In this document: piece by piece, positions 1-6,562 of the stretch
How positions within the stretch are numbered: the first letter of the stretch is position 1
Layout: each line of letters opens with the position of its first letter
NCBI GenBank assembly: GCA_016764015.1
Contig: JAESSR010000226.1
Span: forward strand, 1-10,818
Reading direction: 5' to 3'
DNA: 10,818 bases
Origin: Phycisphaerales bacterium
Lineage (GTDB): Bacteria; Planctomycetota; Phycisphaerae; Phycisphaerales; UBA1924
Translations under genes and position numbers: made by a program
The notes under the pieces: model-generated
Told to the model about the DNA's origin: nothing
Seen by the model: only the letters and a program-made list of their open reading frames with translations
Databases searched by the model: none

Positions 1-536
1 GTATTGGCGTCCTTGACCACCTTGCCAAGGTGTGATCGTAGATTCATTTCGAACATCCGATAAAAATCCTCTAACTCGTGCCGATTGAACCTTCCCATCG
101 GATCAGCGAGCCCGCATTGGGCTGCAGCCCAGTCAATCAGCGAGCCCCCGGTGCTTGTGAACCTATAGAGGCTCAAGGTCGCTTCGAGCCTTTGGGCGGG
201 CGTAGCGAACGGATCACGGGCGTTTTCGGGCATTTTTGTCATGATTTCGAGGATTTCTCGATGCCCAGCACTCGCGATGGGCAGCGGGGCGTGGTGCTCT
301 TCGAGCATGGGCTTGATGGCTGATGCGATCTGTGAAGCGATCTGGATATCGGCGTAGGCTGTGGAAATGGTCTTGAGCCCCGCCCGATCGAACCGGATTG
401 TGAGCCTTTGGCAGGTTTTTCCCTCGTGCTTGAACGCCGAAGCTGAGGATATAGCCCCTGAGCCCCATTCGGGCTTGCCGGTGTGAATCACACGATCGCC
501 GAGGGTAAAGAGTGGGGGGGAAACTGGTGTGGGCAT
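1..536 (-). CDS. DUF3553-domain protein, partial (C-terminus beyond left edge)
   Basis: The minus-strand frame is open from an ATG at 536 to the window edge, giving 178 codons without a stop. Residues about 9-65 (FTLGDRVIHTGKPEWGSG, then KTCQRLTIRFDRAGLKTIST) look like the DUF3553 family, a small beta-barrel-like domain. I recall it as common in Planctomycetota and as resembling the Tudor/CarD-like modules seen on RNA-polymerase-associated proteins; function is not established. The remainder (about 66-178) is polar and mostly helical in character, contains a RFNRHELEDFYRMFEM stretch, and I do not recognise it. A longer start at 578 (adding 14 residues beginning MLKGDF) is possible; neither start has a clear Shine-Dalgarno. 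ATG 536 is preferred because the domain begins just after it. The gene is divergent from rpoZ, with about 187 bp between them. The family call is fairly secure, the function unknown. Confidence 0.8.
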   Translation of the reverse strand, partial: MPTPVSPPLFTLGDRVIHTGKPEWGSGAISSASAFKHEGKTCQRLTIRFDRAGLKTISTAYADIQIASQIASAIKPMLEEHHAPLPIASAGHREILEIMTKMPENARDPFATPAQRLEATLSLYRFTSTGGSLIDWAAAQCGLADPMGRFNRHELEDFYRMFEMNLRSHLGKVVKDAN

Positions 537-662
537 AGAATATCGCTCGTTTGAATGGGAGAAATCGCCCTTGAGCATAGGCAAACACTGGTCTCAAACC
601 CGGTGTGAGGCTACACTTGTCTCCGCACAAATTACGCTTTGGCCGATGTCGGTATGCGCCGA

Positions 663-688
663 CTGATGATACAACTGATGTACAACTG
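663..688 (+). repeat. Short imperfect tandem repeat upstream of rpoZ
   Basis: CTGATGATACAA (663-674) is followed directly by CTGATGTACAA (675-685) and then CTGG, so TACAACTG occurs twice, 11 bp apart. The repeat lies 36-61 bp before the rpoZ start codon, inside the likely promoter or leader region. An 11-bp period places the copies on the same face of the helix, as in some activator sites, but two short copies can arise by chance. Confidence 0.4.
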
Positions 689-723
689 GCGAAACAAGTC
701 GCGGCTCTTACGAAGGATAACAG

Positions 724-951
724 ATGATCGAAGCCTTGAAAAGTGATGAAATCGTCGAGAAAATCGGTGGCAAGTTCAAGCTCTGTGCGCTCATCCAGCG
801 TCGGCTCGAACAACTCCTCGATGGCGCACGCCCATTGGTTGCCCGTGATGGACGCACCGATCTCGAGATCGTTGTCGAAGAAATCATGCAAGACAAAATC
901 ACCCTTGAATATATCGAGAACTCCCCGGTCCAAGAAGAAGCACTGCTCTGA
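724..951 (+). CDS. rpoZ: DNA-directed RNA polymerase omega subunit
   Basis: This 75-residue protein matches the omega subunit in size and in its conserved first helix region. The stretch EIVEKIGGKFKLCALIQRR (residues about 9-27) corresponds to the [20 protein letters not shown] region of E. coli omega. It is followed by a PLV turn and DLEIVVEEIMQDKI, equivalent to the second conserved helix (ALREIEEGLI). Omega helps fold and stabilise the beta-prime subunit during RNA polymerase assembly. An AAGGAT ribosome-binding site at 713-718 lies 5 bases before the ATG. The gene precedes coaC by 43 bp on the same strand, matching the common gmk-rpoZ-coaBC order, although gmk is not immediately upstream here; a divergent DUF3553 gene takes its place. 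The acidic tail (PVQEEALL) is short and typical. Confidence 0.9.
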   Translation: MIEALKSDEIVEKIGGKFKLCALIQRRLEQLLDGARPLVARDGRTDLEIVVEEIMQDKITLEYIENSPVQEEALL

Positions 952-994
952 TCCAATATTTTGAGCAGTCTATTGAATCGAACGCTCAAAGCCT

Positions 995-1648
995 ATGACT
1001 AAGCAATCAAATCAAGATCAAAGCTCATCAACGAATCGAAACCCGATTCAGGATTGGCTCGATCCTGATTTTCTGCGCACACACTTCGAGGGCAAGTCAA
1101 TCCTCGTCGCCATCACCGGCGGGATTGCAGCCTACAAATCATGCACCATTGTTTCTCGCCTTGCACAAGCCGGCGCAAGCTTGACTGTCGCCATGACACC
1201 CGCAGCAGCAAAGTTTGTCACGCCGATGACATTCGGAGCATTGTCGGGCAATCCCGTCTATACATCATCTTGGGAGCACATCGAATCCAACGATCCCCAG
1301 CACATAGCGCTGGCCGACCGCTGCGACGCAGCGTTGGTTGCACCATGCACCATGAATACCCTCGCCAATCTCGTGCAAGGCAGAACAGATGATGTGGTGT
1401 CCTTGATCCTGAGCGCAATCGATCGTAAGAAAATACCAGTGCTCCTTGCACCCGCGATGAACGATTCGATGTGGAATCAGCCAAGCACCCAGCGGAATAT
1501 CGAGACCGCGATCGCCGATGGATTCACACTCGTCGGCCCGGGTGTTGGTTGGCAGGCATGCAGGCATTCAGGAACTGGACGAATGAGTGAGCCTGCGGAT
1601 TGCATCGAGGCTCTCGGGCATGCTCTCAAGAGTCGAATAGGCCCATGA
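995..1648 (+). CDS. coaC: Phosphopantothenoylcysteine decarboxylase, stand-alone CoaC
   Basis: A flavoprotein that decarboxylates 4'-phosphopantothenoyl-L-cysteine to 4'-phosphopantetheine in coenzyme A synthesis; it acts in the cytoplasm with bound FMN. Seen in the 217-residue sequence: a flavin-binding start VAITGGIAAYKS (38-49), the catalytic-base region with His103 (QHIALADRCDAALVAP), the family signature PAMNDSMW (153-160) and the active-site-loop Cys189 before GTGRM. The first 30 residues are a polar extension. The protein ends just after the decarboxylase domain, so the CoaB (synthetase) half usually fused in bacteria is absent and must be encoded elsewhere. There is no in-frame stop inside the domain and no CoaB remnant downstream, so this is a natural single-domain form rather than a truncation. 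The ATG at 995 is the first start after an in-frame stop at 974-976; its Shine-Dalgarno is weak, and translation may depend on read-on from rpoZ. Confidence 0.88.
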   Translation: MTKQSNQDQSSSTNRNPIQDWLDPDFLRTHFEGKSILVAITGGIAAYKSCTIVSRLAQAGASLTVAMTPAAAKFVTPMTFGALSGNPVYTSSWEHIESNDPQHIALADRCDAALVAPCTMNTLANLVQGRTDDVVSLILSAIDRKKIPVLLAPAMNDSMWNQPSTQRNIETAIADGFTLVGPGVGWQACRHSGTGRMSEPADCIEALGHALKSRIGP

Positions 1649-1744
1649 GATTGGGTGTCGGCTCGGTTGGTTTGAGTCAACGAGGAGTCTAAACTCCATG
1701 CTCAACCCAGATCGGTGTTCTTCGGGATGCTGATTGATTATACT

Positions 1745-1831
1745 GGAGAGATGGCTGAGCGGTTGAAGGCGCACGATTGGAATTCGTGTGGGGGAGTAAT
1801 CCCCTCGGGGGTTCGAATCCCCCTCTCTCCG
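1745..1831 (+). tRNA. tRNA-Ser(GGA)
   Basis: An 87-nt class II tRNA folds completely by eye. The acceptor arms GGAGAGA (1745-1751) and TCTCTCC (1824-1830) pair fully, with discriminator G at 1831. The anticodon stem CACGA/TCGTG encloses the loop TTGGAAT, whose anticodon GGA (1779-1781) reads UCC and UCU serine codons. A long variable arm (GGGGGA...TCCCCT) is typical of tRNA-Ser. The T arm is GGGGG-TTCGAAT-CCCCC (1807-1823). The 3' CCA is not encoded. It lies 96 bp after coaC and is followed at once by a strong terminator. Confidence 0.97.
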
Positions 1832-1835
1832 TTTG

Positions 1836-1868
1836 ATAAGCCCTTGCCTTTGCAAGGGCTTATTTTGT
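1836..1868 (+). terminator. Rho-independent terminator after tRNA-Ser
   Basis: A perfect 12-bp stem, ATAAGCCCTTGC (1836-1847) with GCAAGGGCTTAT (1852-1863), closes a CTTT loop and runs into a short T tract (TTTTG). It starts 4 bases after the tRNA, so it should end the tRNA transcript, and possibly rpoZ-coaC read-through. The T tract is on the plus-strand side only, so it is not obviously bidirectional. Confidence 0.9.
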
Positions 1869-2052
1869 AGACACTTGTGAACATGCTTGCAGAAAGGGGT
1901 TGGCGTCTGCCCCACTTCTGTCCCATTTTTGGAATTCGAGAACATGGCTGCACCGCTCTGTGGGGCAGTTCAAATGGCGAATCCAGGCTATTTATTTGAA
2001 GATGTCGAGGGGGCAGTTGAAAAATCCAGAACATTGTTTGGCTCGTGAGTCT
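1869..2052. other. Intergenic stretch with no supported gene
   Basis: This 184-bp stretch separates the tRNA terminator from the convergent malic enzyme gene. Its minus-strand open frames run on across the tRNA and look spurious. I see no obvious terminator for the malic enzyme transcript. Because it follows a tRNA 3' end, a degraded insertion at the tRNA is conceivable, but no integrase motif or repeated tRNA end is visible. Confidence 0.5.
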
Positions 2053-3345
2053 TTATGCCCTTGCCGCGGCCTCGACGGCATCGGCAACATTCTTGTGTGC
2101 TTTATGATCTAGCGGGGATGGGATGAGGTCGCCGTCGGGGGCGGATTCTGCGATTGCTTTGGCGGCTGCGATAAGCATTGAATCCGTGAACTTTGTAGCC
2201 CCGGCATTGAGCACGCCTCTGAAGAGTCCGGGGAATGCAAGGACATTATTGATGTTCCGCCCGTCTGCCGCAAAGCGTGCCCCTTGTTCGAGGGCGAGCG
2301 ATAGTTCAATTTCTGGGTCAGGATTGGAGAGTGCGAATATAATTTGTCCTTCGCGGACCATTTCGGGTTTAATCAAGCCTTTGACCCCTGTCGTTGAGAT
2401 CACAATATCTGCATTCTGCATCACATAGTCTAACTCCGCGGGCTTGCCTCCCATATCTTTGAGTCTTGCTTTGGCCTCCGTTGAGAGATCGGCGCCGAGA
2501 ATCTGATGCACACCAAACCGCATCAAAAGCTGGGCAATCCCAAGCCCGGCGGCACCGAGCCCGATCTGGCCGATGACACACTCTTCAAGATTGACCCCTG
2601 TGATACGAGCCGCGTTGATGAGGGCGGCGATCACAACGACAGCCGTTCCATGCTGATCATCGTGGAGCACGGGTTGATTCAATCGCAAGCGGAGTTCTTT
2701 TTCGATCTCAAAGCATGCCGGAGCAGAGATGTCTTCGAGTTGGATTGCACCAAATGATGGGGCGATGGCCTCAACAACCCTGATGATTTCGTCGGGGTCC
2801 TTCGATTCAAGCAGGATAGGGATGCCTGAGACACCAGCGAAAATCTGGAAGAGCGCGGCTTTGCCCTCCATTACAGGGAGCCCGGCAACGGGACCGATGT
2901 CACCAAGGCCCAGGACTGCGGTGCCGTTGGTGATGATGGCAACGGTGTTTCCGATCGTTGTGTATTTTCGTGCTAAGGATGGGTCTCTCTGAATTTCTAA
3001 GCAGACATGCGCAACGCCGGGTGTGTAGATGTCTCTGAGTACTTGGAGATTGTCGATGGAGGACCGAGACTTCACCTCGATTTTGCCGCCCTCGTGCTGA
3101 CGCATAATCCTGTCTGATTTACCAATGACGGTTGCTATGGGAAGTTTGTCGATCTCTGCGCACAACGCTGCGAGGAGGTCTTTGTCGACTTCGATGGAGA
3201 GTTCCCAGCGGGTTCGATTCTGTTTCCGTCCCAAGGCCTGGAGCCCCTGAACAACAATACCGGCTTCGCCAACAACCGCGAGGACTTTAGCCAGATTACC
3301 TGGCGCGTGGGTGACCTCAAGGACGAGGATATGTGTCATTTTCAT
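2053..3345 (-). CDS. ACT-domain malic enzyme, NAD(P)-dependent
   Basis: A cytoplasmic enzyme that oxidatively decarboxylates malate to pyruvate and CO2, reducing NAD or NADP. The 430-residue protein has an N-terminal ACT domain (about 3-80, starting THILVLEVTHAPGNLAKVLAVVGEAGI), a small-molecule sensing fold found on some bacterial malic enzymes. The catalytic part follows: Tyr107 in YTPGV, Lys162 in VMEGKA, metal ligands Glu204-Asp205 (LED) with Asp229-Asp230 in VLHDDQHGTA, a Rossmann GLGAAG (262-267), the SNPDPEI loop (340-346) and NNVLAFPGLFRGVL (366-379). It is short like the bacterial 'small' type and lacks a phosphotransacetylase tail. A frame extending to 3453 exists, but the start at 3345 is chosen because AAAGG (3354-3358) sits 8 bases before it and the ACT domain begins at once. 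Cofactor preference cannot be read by eye. The 161-bp gap from yceI suggests its own promoter. Confidence 0.92.
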   Translation of the reverse strand: MKMTHILVLEVTHAPGNLAKVLAVVGEAGIVVQGLQALGRKQNRTRWELSIEVDKDLLAALCAEIDKLPIATVIGKSDRIMRQHEGGKIEVKSRSSIDNLQVLRDIYTPGVAHVCLEIQRDPSLARKYTTIGNTVAIITNGTAVLGLGDIGPVAGLPVMEGKAALFQIFAGVSGIPILLESKDPDEIIRVVEAIAPSFGAIQLEDISAPACFEIEKELRLRLNQPVLHDDQHGTAVVVIAALINAARITGVNLEECVIGQIGLGAAGLGIAQLLMRFGVHQILGADLSTEAKARLKDMGGKPAELDYVMQNADIVISTTGVKGLIKPEMVREGQIIFALSNPDPEIELSLALEQGARFAADGRNINNVLAFPGLFRGVLNAGATKFTDSMLIAAAKAIAESAPDGDLIPSPLDHKAHKNVADAVEAAARA

Positions 3346-3353
3346 TGATAAAA

Positions 3354-3358
3354 CCTTT
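3354..3358 (-). promoter_or_regulatory. Ribosome-binding site of the malic enzyme
   Basis: AAAGG on the minus strand, 8 bases before the ATG at 3345. It supports the shorter 430-residue protein over the 466-residue frame that starts at 3453. Confidence 0.65.
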
Positions 3359-3409
3359 CGATAGAACGGAGCTATCGGCTGTTGGAAAGAGAGGGCATGA
3401 AATGACATA

Positions 3410-3422
3410 CGAATCAGATTCG
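3410..3422. promoter_or_regulatory. 13-bp perfect inverted repeat upstream of malic enzyme
   Basis: CGAATC-A-GATTCG is a perfect 6-1-6 palindrome about 65 bp before the malic enzyme start codon, in the only sizeable gap of the minus-strand gene series. It could be an operator for independent control of the enzyme. No regulator gene is visible nearby to pair with it, and a palindrome of this size can occur by chance. Confidence 0.35.
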
Positions 3423-3506
3423 AAGAGCCAACTGAATCCAATTGAACCGGCATGACAGCAACTTGGCAGCATCAGAGCCAGAGTGAATGCGCCAAATAAA
3501 CTCAAA

Positions 3507-4199
3507 TCAATCTTGTACGGTGGTCATCCTGAGCATCTGAACAAGCTTGATTTCATCAGAAACCTTGTCGGGTACATCCTTGTGGTGGATATCAAAGTCT
3601 GACATCTTGATGCTGTAGGTGCACTTGAGAAAGCACAGGTCACCATCCGCGATCTTGGCTGTTTTCTCTGACGCGGTAAGGAATGAGAGCTTTGCCTTCT
3701 CGACACGGATGCTCTTGGTTTGGCCATGGAGTGTCATATCGCCGATGAGTGTGAGTGTCCAAGTTGTGAATCCATCACCGGACTTGACGAGTTTGATGTC
3801 TTCGGTCGAGGTCAGTGTAAACTCAATCGTGGGGAATGAACCGGATTCGAGCCATTCATGGTAAAGGTGCTCGTCTCGCATGGGCAACCCGGTAGCGAGT
3901 GATTCGACCGGCAAAACCCACTTGGCACCAACGAGTTTGGCTGGAGTTTCACCTTGTGCAGCAACCGCATATCCGACGACGGAGTTCGATTTTCCAACGA
4001 TGTTTTCGAGCGGGGCTTTGGAGGTGAAAGTCACTTGGGTTTGCTTGCCCGTGATGGTGTGGTACACCACGCCATCGGCGGCGATCTCTTTGGGTACGGC
4101 CGGTTCAAGTACCGGTTCAGGCGCAATAGCCGCCAATGCGATGCCGGAGAGACCAATCAAAAATGTGGCGATGATACCTTTGGTTAATTTGTTGTTCAT
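3507..4199 (-). CDS. YceI-family periplasmic lipid/isoprenoid-binding protein
   Basis: A secreted 230-residue protein. Residues 1-24 form a signal peptide (MNNKLTKGIIATFLIGLSG, cleavage near ALA). From about 43 onward the YceI-type lipocalin-like barrel is recognisable: VVYHTITGKQTQVTFTSKAP, the RDEHLYHEWLESGSFPTIEFTL stretch (108-129), GDMTLHGQTKSIRVEKAKL (153-171) and the end DFDIHHKDVPDKVSDEIKL. Members of this family bind long polyprenoid or quinone-like chains in a hydrophobic tunnel. It is the last gene of the minus-strand run, starting 13 bp after the small membrane protein gene; its ribosome-binding site AAAGGA (4208-4213) overlaps that gene's stop codon. The frame is open up to 4409, but only the 4199 start gives an N-terminal signal peptide. 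Ligand inference: a lipidic product of the upstream polyketide genes. Confidence 0.88.
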   Translation of the reverse strand: MNNKLTKGIIATFLIGLSGIALAAIAPEPVLEPAVPKEIAADGVVYHTITGKQTQVTFTSKAPLENIVGKSNSVVGYAVAAQGETPAKLVGAKWVLPVESLATGLPMRDEHLYHEWLESGSFPTIEFTLTSTEDIKLVKSGDGFTTWTLTLIGDMTLHGQTKSIRVEKAKLSFLTASEKTAKIADGDLCFLKCTYSIKMSDFDIHHKDVPDKVSDEIKLVQMLRMTTVQD

Positions 4200-4212
4200 G
4201 ATGATGTTCCTT

Positions 4213-4581
4213 TCAAGATGTCCTTGATACTTTCGACTTTGATTTTCTACGGAATGAAATGATCGTGGCGGTTGCAGAAACTCCAAGAGCAAAGGCGATA
4301 GCCGTAGCGACGGAGATGAGGTGCTTGGGATCGATTCCGCCTGGCACCAATCCAAATACAAATCGACTCTCGATATCAGGGGCTTCCTCGGCTTGATCGT
4401 CCGTTTCAAATCCGATGTCAGCGAGCAGGTCGTCCTCCGCCTCGCTTACCGGCGCGTCGGTGAGTGCGAGCTTTGTGTCAGGCCAACGGGTGTAGCCCTC
4501 GCTTCCGGTTGTCAGCCATGCACCAAGAGCAAGAACAACGATGAGAAGACTGATGCCGTACGATGCGGGAGCAAGTTTCAT
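4213..4581 (-). CDS. Small two-TM membrane protein, unknown function
   Basis: I do not recognise a family for this 122-residue protein. It has an N-terminal hydrophobic segment (about 9-25, ISLLIVVLALGAWLTTG), a strongly acidic middle (about 45-71, rich in E and D) and a second hydrophobic segment (about 87-110, HLISVATAIAFALGVSATA). It ends in a basic tail (RRKSKSK). This predicts both ends in the cytoplasm and an acidic periplasmic loop of roughly 60 residues. Its ATG overlaps the stop of the lipoprotein gene (ATGA) and is preceded by GAGGTG, so the two are probably translationally coupled. Position suggests an envelope partner of the lipoprotein and YceI protein, but that is context only. 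Confidence 0.75.
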   Translation of the reverse strand: MKLAPASYGISLLIVVLALGAWLTTGSEGYTRWPDTKLALTDAPVSEAEDDLLADIGFETDDQAEEAPDIESRFVFGLVPGGIDPKHLISVATAIAFALGVSATATIISFRRKSKSKVSRTS

Positions 4582-5054
4582 TCATCACCTCGCTTCGCTT
4601 CGATTTCGAGTTGGAACGAGGTCCCGGTCATATCCATCGACGAGAGCCCTAAGAATCCGGTGTGATCCTTGAACTCAAGCTGACCGTTAAGCAGGAGGAG
4701 TGTCGAGTCGTCTTCGATCGGTTGGTCATCAAACACAATCATCAAATCCAATCCCGCTTCACCCTTGGCGGGGAGTTCGAGTGCTCCGGACCATGTGCCG
4801 GTCGCAAGCGGGAAACCCATCTCGCCGTGGCTGAGTTCGTATTGGAGCGATTGGACAGTGAGGTTGCGTCCACCGGGGTTGGTGAGTTGGAGCCTGATCG
4901 TTGCGTTATCGTTATTCATGACCGCCCAACGGGCATGAATCTCAGGATTCGAGCTGTTTGCTACACACCCTGAGAGCAGGGCAAGCAAACAGATCAAACC
5001 AAAGCAGCGCCCGAGACGGGTGCTTGGGAGTGATGCGAGGGCGTGGTGAGGCAT
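4578..5054 (-). CDS. Lipoprotein with LEA14/WHy-like domain
   Basis: This 158-residue protein has a lipoprotein signal: LICLLALLSGC, with the lipid-modified Cys at 30. The mature part (about 38-155) has the pattern of the LEA14/WHy beta-sandwich: IRLQLTNPGGRNLTVQSL (an N-P turn followed by alternating hydrophobics), YELSHGEMGFPLATGTW and a late strand pair. Such domains occur on bacterial envelope lipoproteins and are suspected to bind or stabilise lipids and other hydrophobic ligands. AAGGA 5-6 bases before ATG 5054 supports this start, which lies 61 bp inside the 3' end of the hydroxylase gene; no later ATG would keep the signal peptide. The family call rests on pattern recall, so it is moderate; the lipoprotein call is strong. 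Confidence 0.8.
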   Translation of the reverse strand: MPHHALASLPSTRLGRCFGLICLLALLSGCVANSSNPEIHARWAVMNNDNATIRLQLTNPGGRNLTVQSLQYELSHGEMGFPLATGTWSGALELPAKGEAGLDLMIVFDDQPIEDDSTLLLLNGQLEFKDHTGFLGLSSMDMTGTSFQLEIEAKRGDE

Positions 5055-6562
5055 GGCGTATTCCTTGTTCTGAGAGAGGATGCCTTTGAGGCGGGGTAAT
5101 GTGTGTGAATGACCCGATCAGGGCGAACGAGCACAAGACTCCCCGCGCCGAATCGGCGTTGGAGCAATCGGTCAGAGTCATAAAAATCTTGATTCTCAAC
5201 GAGCATGGTGTCACAATGCGAAAGAAATGAACGATCCAACTCCGCAGGAGAATCGCCATCGCCGATCGCAATCCAGGTCATCCGTCGCCCGAGGAGTTGA
5301 TCAAGGCGCACCCGATTTGAGAGTTCGGTGTTGACCCAAGGCTGAGGCATGTATTGACCCGCCATGCCACCGCTCGATAGAAATCCATCGTAAATCGTCG
5401 GGCGTGTTCCCGCGCCTCGGAGTTGCATATGTCTTCGAATCGGAGGGATGGTCATCAATGCACGAATAGTTGAATGCAACCCCATTGCGCGAACACGCGA
5501 ACCCGGAGCCATGATTTTCCCCAATCTCAGTGCGAGATCGATCATGCGTTCTTGATGGGGTCGGCGTTCGATCTCGTAGGTGTCGAGCACATCAGCAGAG
5601 AGCCATTGCTGATGAACCCCTGCGATTTTGAAGCTCAGGTTGGCCGCATCTCGGAGCCCGGTTGCAAGCCCCTGCCCAGCAAACGGCGGTGTTTGATGAG
5701 CCGCATCGCCGGCGAGGAATACCCGTCCGCTGCGCCATCTCTGAGCAATCCCAGACTGGAAGCACATGATTGCTTTGGCCCGGATCGGCGCCTTCAGAGC
5801 TCCGTCCCATGCGGGACTGACCAACTGACGAACGAGTGATTCATCCTCAAGGATGGTCGAGTCGTCGGTATTGGGCGGGAGCATCCGCTCGATCCGGCGG
5901 GTGCCATGAGGCATAGGGACAGTCACAATTGCTTTTTTAGGTAGACACCAGAACTGTGCGTGCCCGCTCTGATTCTCGTCATCGAAATCGACAACTAACC
6001 ATGGGTTTTTCAACGCTTTGGATTCCACTTGGATACCAAGAATCTCACGCGTCGCGCTCGTCCGTCCGTCGCATGCAATCGCCCATGCGCCACGAATCGA
6101 GATCATCCGCTCGTTATGTCCTACGCAATCTATCGTCACGCTCTGTTCGCATTGTTTGAGATCGACCATGGTGTAGCCGCTGAAGAGTTCGATGGACTCA
6201 TGATCTTCTACACATCTGCGGAGTTTTTCGATAATCCGTTCCAGATGGATGACCACCGCCTGCGGATATCCCAGATCGCTCTCTTGCTGTTTCAACTGAA
6301 TAAACGGCCGCCCTCGTCCGTCGAGGTACTCGCACATCACCGCGCCGATATCCCCGCCCTCCCAATCCTCATCAAGATCATGCTCGAGCCCGCACGCCTG
6401 CCAGATCCGTAGGCATTCATCATCGAGCGCCACCGCTCCAAGCGATGGACGCGATGTGTGCTGCTTCTCGATCACCGCAACACGCAGCCCCTGCTGGGCA
6501 AGCAGCAGGGCACTCGTGAGCCCGACCGGGCCGCCGCCAATAACGAGGACATCATGCCTCAT
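4994..6562 (-). CDS. FAD-dependent aromatic-ring hydroxylase (PHBH/MhpA-like)
   Basis: A group A flavoprotein monooxygenase that would insert one oxygen into a phenolic ring using NAD(P)H and O2. In the 522 residues one sees the dinucleotide fold VIGGGPVGLTSALLLAQQG (7-25) with acidic residue Glu32, the family's Asp-Gly motif CDGRTSATREILG (164-176), and the FAD-ribityl motif VFLAGDAAHQTPPFAGQGLATG (281-302, Asp286). The C-terminal part (about 415-482, ending SLVLVRPDRVI) resembles the thioredoxin-like domain of MhpA-type enzymes. The last 35 residues are a low-complexity, Ser/Thr/Pro-rich tail that overlaps the lipoprotein start. The ATG at 6562 overlaps the methyltransferase stop (ATGA) with only a weak Shine-Dalgarno. 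Its place beside a type III PKS and a methyltransferase suggests that it hydroxylates an alkylresorcinol or related phenol, on the way to a hydroquinone or quinone. The exact substrate is inferred. Confidence 0.92.
   Translation of the reverse strand: MRHDVLVIGGGPVGLTSALLLAQQGLRVAVIEKQHTSRPSLGAVALDDECLRIWQACGLEHDLDEDWEGGDIGAVMCEYLDGRGRPFIQLKQQESDLGYPQAVVIHLERIIEKLRRCVEDHESIELFSGYTMVDLKQCEQSVTIDCVGHNERMISIRGAWAIACDGRTSATREILGIQVESKALKNPWLVVDFDDENQSGHAQFWCLPKKAIVTVPMPHGTRRIERMLPPNTDDSTILEDESLVRQLVSPAWDGALKAPIRAKAIMCFQSGIAQRWRSGRVFLAGDAAHQTPPFAGQGLATGLRDAANLSFKIAGVHQQWLSADVLDTYEIERRPHQERMIDLALRLGKIMAPGSRVRAMGLHSTIRALMTIPPIRRHMQLRGAGTRPTIYDGFLSSGGMAGQYMPQPWVNTELSNRVRLDQLLGRRMTWIAIGDGDSPAELDRSFLSHCDTMLVENQDFYDSDRLLQRRFGAGSLVLVRPDRVIHTHYPASKASSLRTRNTPCLTTPSHHSQAPVSGAALV

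Noticed and set aside
214..933. 239-codon minus-strand frame
   Set aside because: It overlaps rpoZ antisense and the DUF3553 gene in another frame; its sequence is rich in Arg, His and Cys and looks like a frame shadow.
1684..1697. Small hairpin GGAGT-CTAA-ACTCC after coaC as a terminator
   Set aside because: The stem is only 5 bp and no T tract follows.
1738..2034. Minus-strand open frames across the tRNA-Ser gene, with peptides such as GERGIRTPEGITPP
   Set aside because: This is the antisense translation of tRNA-Ser, a well-known false protein in databases; no independent coding evidence.
1745..2052. Possible integration site or integrase remnant at the tRNA-Ser 3' end
   Set aside because: No duplicated tRNA end, no integrase catalytic motif and no mobile gene within the window.
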